Of a DNA stretch of 51,948 nt, positions 51,533-51,948 are shown piece after piece. Position numbers and translations under genes: made by a program. This stretch comes from Acidimicrobiaceae bacterium (lineage in GTDB: Bacteria > Actinomycetota > Acidimicrobiia > Acidimicrobiales > UBA8592). The stretch spans positions 1 through 51,948 of the forward strand of contig JAHECR010000025.1 in the NCBI GenBank assembly GCA_024641655.1. Reading direction: 5' to 3'. Each line of letters begins with the position of its first letter. Position 1 is the stretch's first letter. The notes under the pieces were generated by a model. It was not told the origin of the DNA. It ran no database searches and worked only from the letters and a program-made list of their open reading frames with translations.

Positions 51533-51574
51533 GAACAAGCGTTCGTAGAACCCATGTTCGCCGAACACGCGTTC
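51533..51574. promoter_or_regulatory. three tandem SOS boxes between lexA and the divergent gene
   Basis: Perfect GAAC-N4-GTTC sites at 51533-51544, 51548-51559 and 51563-51574, each separated by 3 bases (15-bp period). With the box at 51501-51512, this gives four sites in 74 bases. Confidence 0.95.
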
Positions 51575-51582
51575 CCCGTCAA
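51554..51582 (-). promoter_or_regulatory. probable lexA promoter with an SOS box in the spacer
   Basis: On the minus strand: -35 TTGACG (51577-51582), a 17-base spacer containing the SOS box 51563-51574, and a weak -10 GAACAT (51554-51559) that is itself half of the next box. The lexA leader would be about 105 bases. Confidence 0.5.
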
Positions 51583-51663
51583 GTACCGATCGTCCAAGCA
51601 CCCCTCGTCCACGTCCCATCATCGATGCGATCCGCAGCGATCGGACCTGGTGCGATCCGAGAC

Positions 51664-51685
51664 TGTCACACCCCTTCGGGAGAAT
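51664..51685 (+). promoter_or_regulatory. PafBC-like promoter element before the divergent gene
   Basis: TGTCA (51664-51668), 11 bases, GAGAAT (51680-51685), then 7 bases to the ATG at 51693. The surrounding GACTGTCACACCCC (51661-51674) is identical to the string in recA P2. Confidence 0.5.
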
Positions 51686-51692
51686 TGGTTCC

Positions 51693-51948
51693 ATGGCTTC
51701 CCCACTCGTCTTCGCCCCCCGCTTTGCCACTGCCCCCGACGCCGTGCTGTCCGTGGGAGTCGCTCCTGTCGACGGGCGTCATCGTCGTCTGGTTCCCTCC
51801 GCTGCCGGGACCTCCGGCGGGGCCGCTCGCGCTCGGGCGGCCCGCGCCGCGGCGGTGTACCGGCGCCGGCGGCTCGTGGTGGGGCTGGCGCTCGTTCTGG
51901 CAGGGGCGCTCGTGGGGACGGTTGCGGCGTCGGTCGCAGGCCTCGGGG
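51693..51948 (+). CDS. N-terminal part of a membrane/envelope protein, possible SOS-induced division inhibitor (window edge)
   Basis: Partial: the reading frame from ATG 51693 stays open for 85 codons to the window end. About 55 residues of Ala/Arg/Pro-rich cytoplasmic sequence are followed by the basic YRRRRL and a transmembrane helix (LVVGLALVLAGALVGTVAAS). In mycobacteria and corynebacteria the gene divergent from lexA encodes a small SOS-induced cell-division inhibitor with one membrane helix (Rv2719c/ChiZ with LysM, or DivS). Position, topology and SOS boxes agree, but the diagnostic C-terminal domain lies outside the window. Confidence 0.6.
   Translation, partial: MASPLVFAPRFATAPDAVLSVGVAPVDGRHRRLVPSAAGTSGGAARARAARAAAVYRRRRLVVGLALVLAGALVGTVAASVAGLG

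Overview
High-GC chromosomal DNA from a bacterium that is almost certainly an actinomycete (Actinomycetota). The evidence is the block order rpsB-tsf-pyrH-frr-cdsA-dxr-rseP-ispG-rimP-nusA-ylxR-infB-ylxP-rbfA-truB-ribF-rpsO-pnp-dapB, the dapA-rnj-ftsK neighbourhood, SOS boxes of the Gram-positive/actinobacterial type GAAC-N4-GTTC, and many -10 elements of the form TANNNT sitting 6-9 bases before the start codon (leaderless transcripts). A deep-branching class such as Acidimicrobiia is a plausible inference but is not proven. I see no mobile element, CRISPR array, rRNA or tRNA. Almost all of the DNA is dense, conserved core genome.

Layout. 1-9043: a degenerate M23-like secreted protein, then translation genes (rpsB, tsf, pyrH, frr), phospholipid synthesis (cdsA), and isoprenoid/envelope genes (dxr, site-2 protease, ispG). 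9044-20800: a promoter and a strong hairpin terminator/attenuator lead into rimP-nusA-ylxR-infB-ylxP, then a VOC protein, rbfA, truB, ribF, rpsO and pnp, with structured leaders before rpsO and pnp. 20843-29029: dapB, a SURF1-like protein, dapA, RNase J, an unrecognised secreted protein and FtsK. 29066-39300: a CaCA cation exchanger, a minus-strand NfeD-flotillin operon, an ECF sigma / membrane anti-sigma-like / ABC ATPase operon, rimO, pgsA, a stand-alone LigD-type polymerase domain, cinA and msrB. 39705-51948: recA, an MFS permease, then the tightly overlapped operon miaB-miaA-dapF-hflX-aminotransferase(dapC-like)-large membrane protein, followed by dapE, lexA, and the start of a divergent envelope protein cut by the window end.

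How it fits together. Five DAP/lysine-pathway genes (dapB, dapA, dapF, a dapC-like aminotransferase and dapE) lie here, interleaved with translation, tRNA-modification and RNA-decay genes. This couples peptidoglycan precursor supply to growth functions. recA and lexA, about 12 kb apart, share a damage-response design: SOS boxes fill the spacer between -35 and -10, and a second element resembling the PafBC-type (RecA-NDp) promoter lies downstream.

The most interesting signals are an array of four perfect SOS boxes between lexA and its divergent neighbour, a leaderless 14-codon ORF whose stop overlaps the dxr start, a ylxR gene with no canonical start codon, an attenuator-like hairpin before rimP, and a long base-paired leader before pnp. 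Two gene-level oddities also stand out: a sigma/anti-sigma gene pair merged with ABC-transporter parts, and an unrecognised 596-residue membrane protein between the dapC-like gene and dapE.
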